In this document: one piece after another, positions 28,615-29,218 of the stretch
Position numbering within the stretch: the stretch's first letter is position 1
How the letters are laid out: each line of letters begins with the position of its first letter
From: a virus
DNA: 29,218 nucleotides
Virus record (IMG/VR): IMGVR_UViG_3300017763_000123
Coordinates: 1 to 29,218 of that record
Direction: 5' to 3' (one strand)
Notes under the pieces: model-generated
What the model was told of the DNA's origin: nothing
Seen by the model: the letters and a program-made list of their open reading frames with translations, nothing else
Databases searched by the model: none
Position numbers and translations under genes: made by a program

Positions 28615-28916
28615 GACGTTAGTTCTGATAGGTTATCGAGTATGTACTGATTTATGTCCACATTGCCATAGCCTTCGATGTACACCTCTTCACCCCACTT
28701 GTCAGCAAACTCAAAGGTGTCCACGCGAACCTCGTTACCATCGGCACAGCGAACAGTGTAAGCCCATACCTCAACCTCTGGCGTGTCGTCAGGCACGTCT
28801 CGGTCGTTGCTCTTGAGCCCGCCCCATGCCTTGAAGTAGCACACGATTTCGTTTCCATCGTAAGTCTTCTCAGTAACAAAGGAATGGGTCTCGTAAAACT
28901 TGAGTTCTTTATTCAT
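28611..28916 (-). CDS. Hypothetical protein (101 aa)
   Basis: ATG at 28916 overlaps the stop of the 31-aa membrane microprotein (TAATG), which fixes the start. A beta-rich acidic protein: FYETHSFVTEKTYDGNEIVCYFKAWGG, VEVWAYTVRCADGNEVRVDTFEFADKWGEEVYIEG, and a C-terminal helix. No family recognised; soluble. Confidence 0.65.
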   Translation of the reverse strand: MNKELKFYETHSFVTEKTYDGNEIVCYFKAWGGLKSNDRDVPDDTPEVEVWAYTVRCADGNEVRVDTFEFADKWGEEVYIEGYGNVDINQYILDNLSELTS

Positions 28917-29011
28917 TATGTGTTGATAATAAACATTAAAGATAGAATGGAAAGGAATGCAAGGTAAGCACAAAAAAGCATTACCGTAATGTTTGGTCGA
29001 TTATTTTTCAT
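28916..29011 (-). CDS. Membrane microprotein (31 aa)
   Basis: ATG at 29011 overlaps the stop of the upstream gene by 11 nt, and its TAA overlaps the next ATG (TAATG). The sequence is a polar basic start (MKNNRPNIT), one long hydrophobic helix (VMLFCAYLAFLSILSLMFII) and NT, so it is a one-span membrane protein. Stop/start overlaps on both sides are what one expects of a genuine gene in this packed operon. Function unknown; similar small phage membrane peptides act on host enzymes or membranes. Confidence 0.6.
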   Translation of the reverse strand: MKNNRPNITVMLFCAYLAFLSILSLMFIINT

Positions 29012-29218
29012 GATTACTTGAGATATTACTGGTCAGCATCACTCGCGAGATAGCATTGAGCTCGCAAATGTTTTGATGATGAGATGGCGGAATAACTTTC
29101 TTGTTTCTAACTTTGTCCTTGGGGTGCCTGTCTTTAATGACATCCTTGAGCACATAAGAGCCCTTCACTGCGGTCATAGTCAAGGTCTTGAAGAAACTTT
29201 TTCGTAGCGTCAGGACAA
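29001..29218 (-). CDS. Hypothetical protein, possibly 5'-incomplete (60 aa or longer)
   Basis: The frame is open to the right edge, reading LRKSFFKTLTMTAVKGSYVL near the edge, so the start may be an ATG at 29183 or 29177, or may lie beyond the window. The visible part is basic (KDRHPKDKVRNKKV) and ends with a helix (CELNAISRVMLTSNISSN). No function recognised. Its stop at 29001 overlaps the microprotein start. Confidence 0.5.
   Translation of the reverse strand, partial: VLTLRKSFFKTLTMTAVKGSYVLKDVIKDRHPKDKVRNKKVIPPSHHQNICELNAISRVMLTSNISSNHEK

Noticed and set aside
1-29218. tRNA genes, CRISPR arrays, insertion sequences, integrase or att sites
   Set aside because: Looked for cloverleaf-like and regularly spaced repeat patterns and for transposase or integrase motifs; none was seen by eye, though a dedicated scan was not possible.

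Overview
The window is a segment of a tailed double-stranded DNA phage genome, most likely a siphovirus with an HK97-type head. It encodes a P27-like small terminase, a large terminase, an HK97-family portal, an S78-type prohead protease fused to an HK97-fold capsid protein, gp6/gp9/gp10-like connector proteins, a tail tube protein, tail chaperones made by a -1 frameshift, and a tape measure. No tail sheath is seen. The host is probably a member of Bacteroidota. Start codons are preceded by A/T-rich leaders more often than by strong Shine-Dalgarno sequences. One candidate promoter fits TTG-N20-TAnnTTTG. Dockerin-like Ca-binding loops of the type common in that phylum occur twice. No integrase, recognisable repressor, tRNA or CRISPR array was found, so lifestyle is undetermined.

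Layout. (1) About 1-1214, minus strand: a few small genes of unknown function, including a candidate single-span membrane microprotein (243-404). (2) 1215-1876: a 660-bp non-coding control region holding two TTTAGAA-N3-TTCTAAR palindromes, a 21-bp direct repeat, four copies of ATGTCACAT around a sigma70-like promoter, and a minus-strand promoter with an overlapping palindrome. It separates two divergent transcription units and is the best place in the window for an origin, a cos/pac site or a regulatory switch. (3) 1877-21355, plus strand: the late operon, in order lipoprotein, dockerin-like microprotein, unknown, HNH nuclease interrupted by UGA, tail-completion protein, TerS, TerL, portal, two-domain unknown, protease-capsid fusion, terminator, connectors, tail tube, terminator, chaperones G/GT, tape measure, 1313-aa tail protein, tail fibre, membrane/coiled-coil protein, amidase, VRR-NUC nuclease. 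(4) 21394-21421: hairpin terminator at the convergent junction. (5) 21420-29218, minus strand: a tightly overlapping, presumably early, operon with an SF3 helicase, an SSB-like protein ending DDLPF, a possible annealing protein, a metallophosphoesterase, a Myb/HTH-like protein, small membrane proteins and many unknowns. It runs off the right edge.

How it works together: the right-hand minus-strand operon would supply replication and recombination and probably host-takeover factors. The late operon packages DNA (TerS/TerL, perhaps with the HNH protein), builds the head and tail, and lyses the cell (amidase plus a small membrane protein). Two intrinsic terminators directly follow the capsid and tail-tube genes, the two most heavily needed products, and probably set stoichiometry.

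Most notable: the protease-capsid fusion with an acidic, Cys-bearing linker and a plausible internal start; a UGA replacing a zinc-ligand Cys in the HNH gene next to the terminase; a free-standing dockerin-like microprotein next to a lipoprotein, with the same Ca loop repeated inside a tail protein; the repeat-rich control region; and several microproteins shorter than 60 residues.
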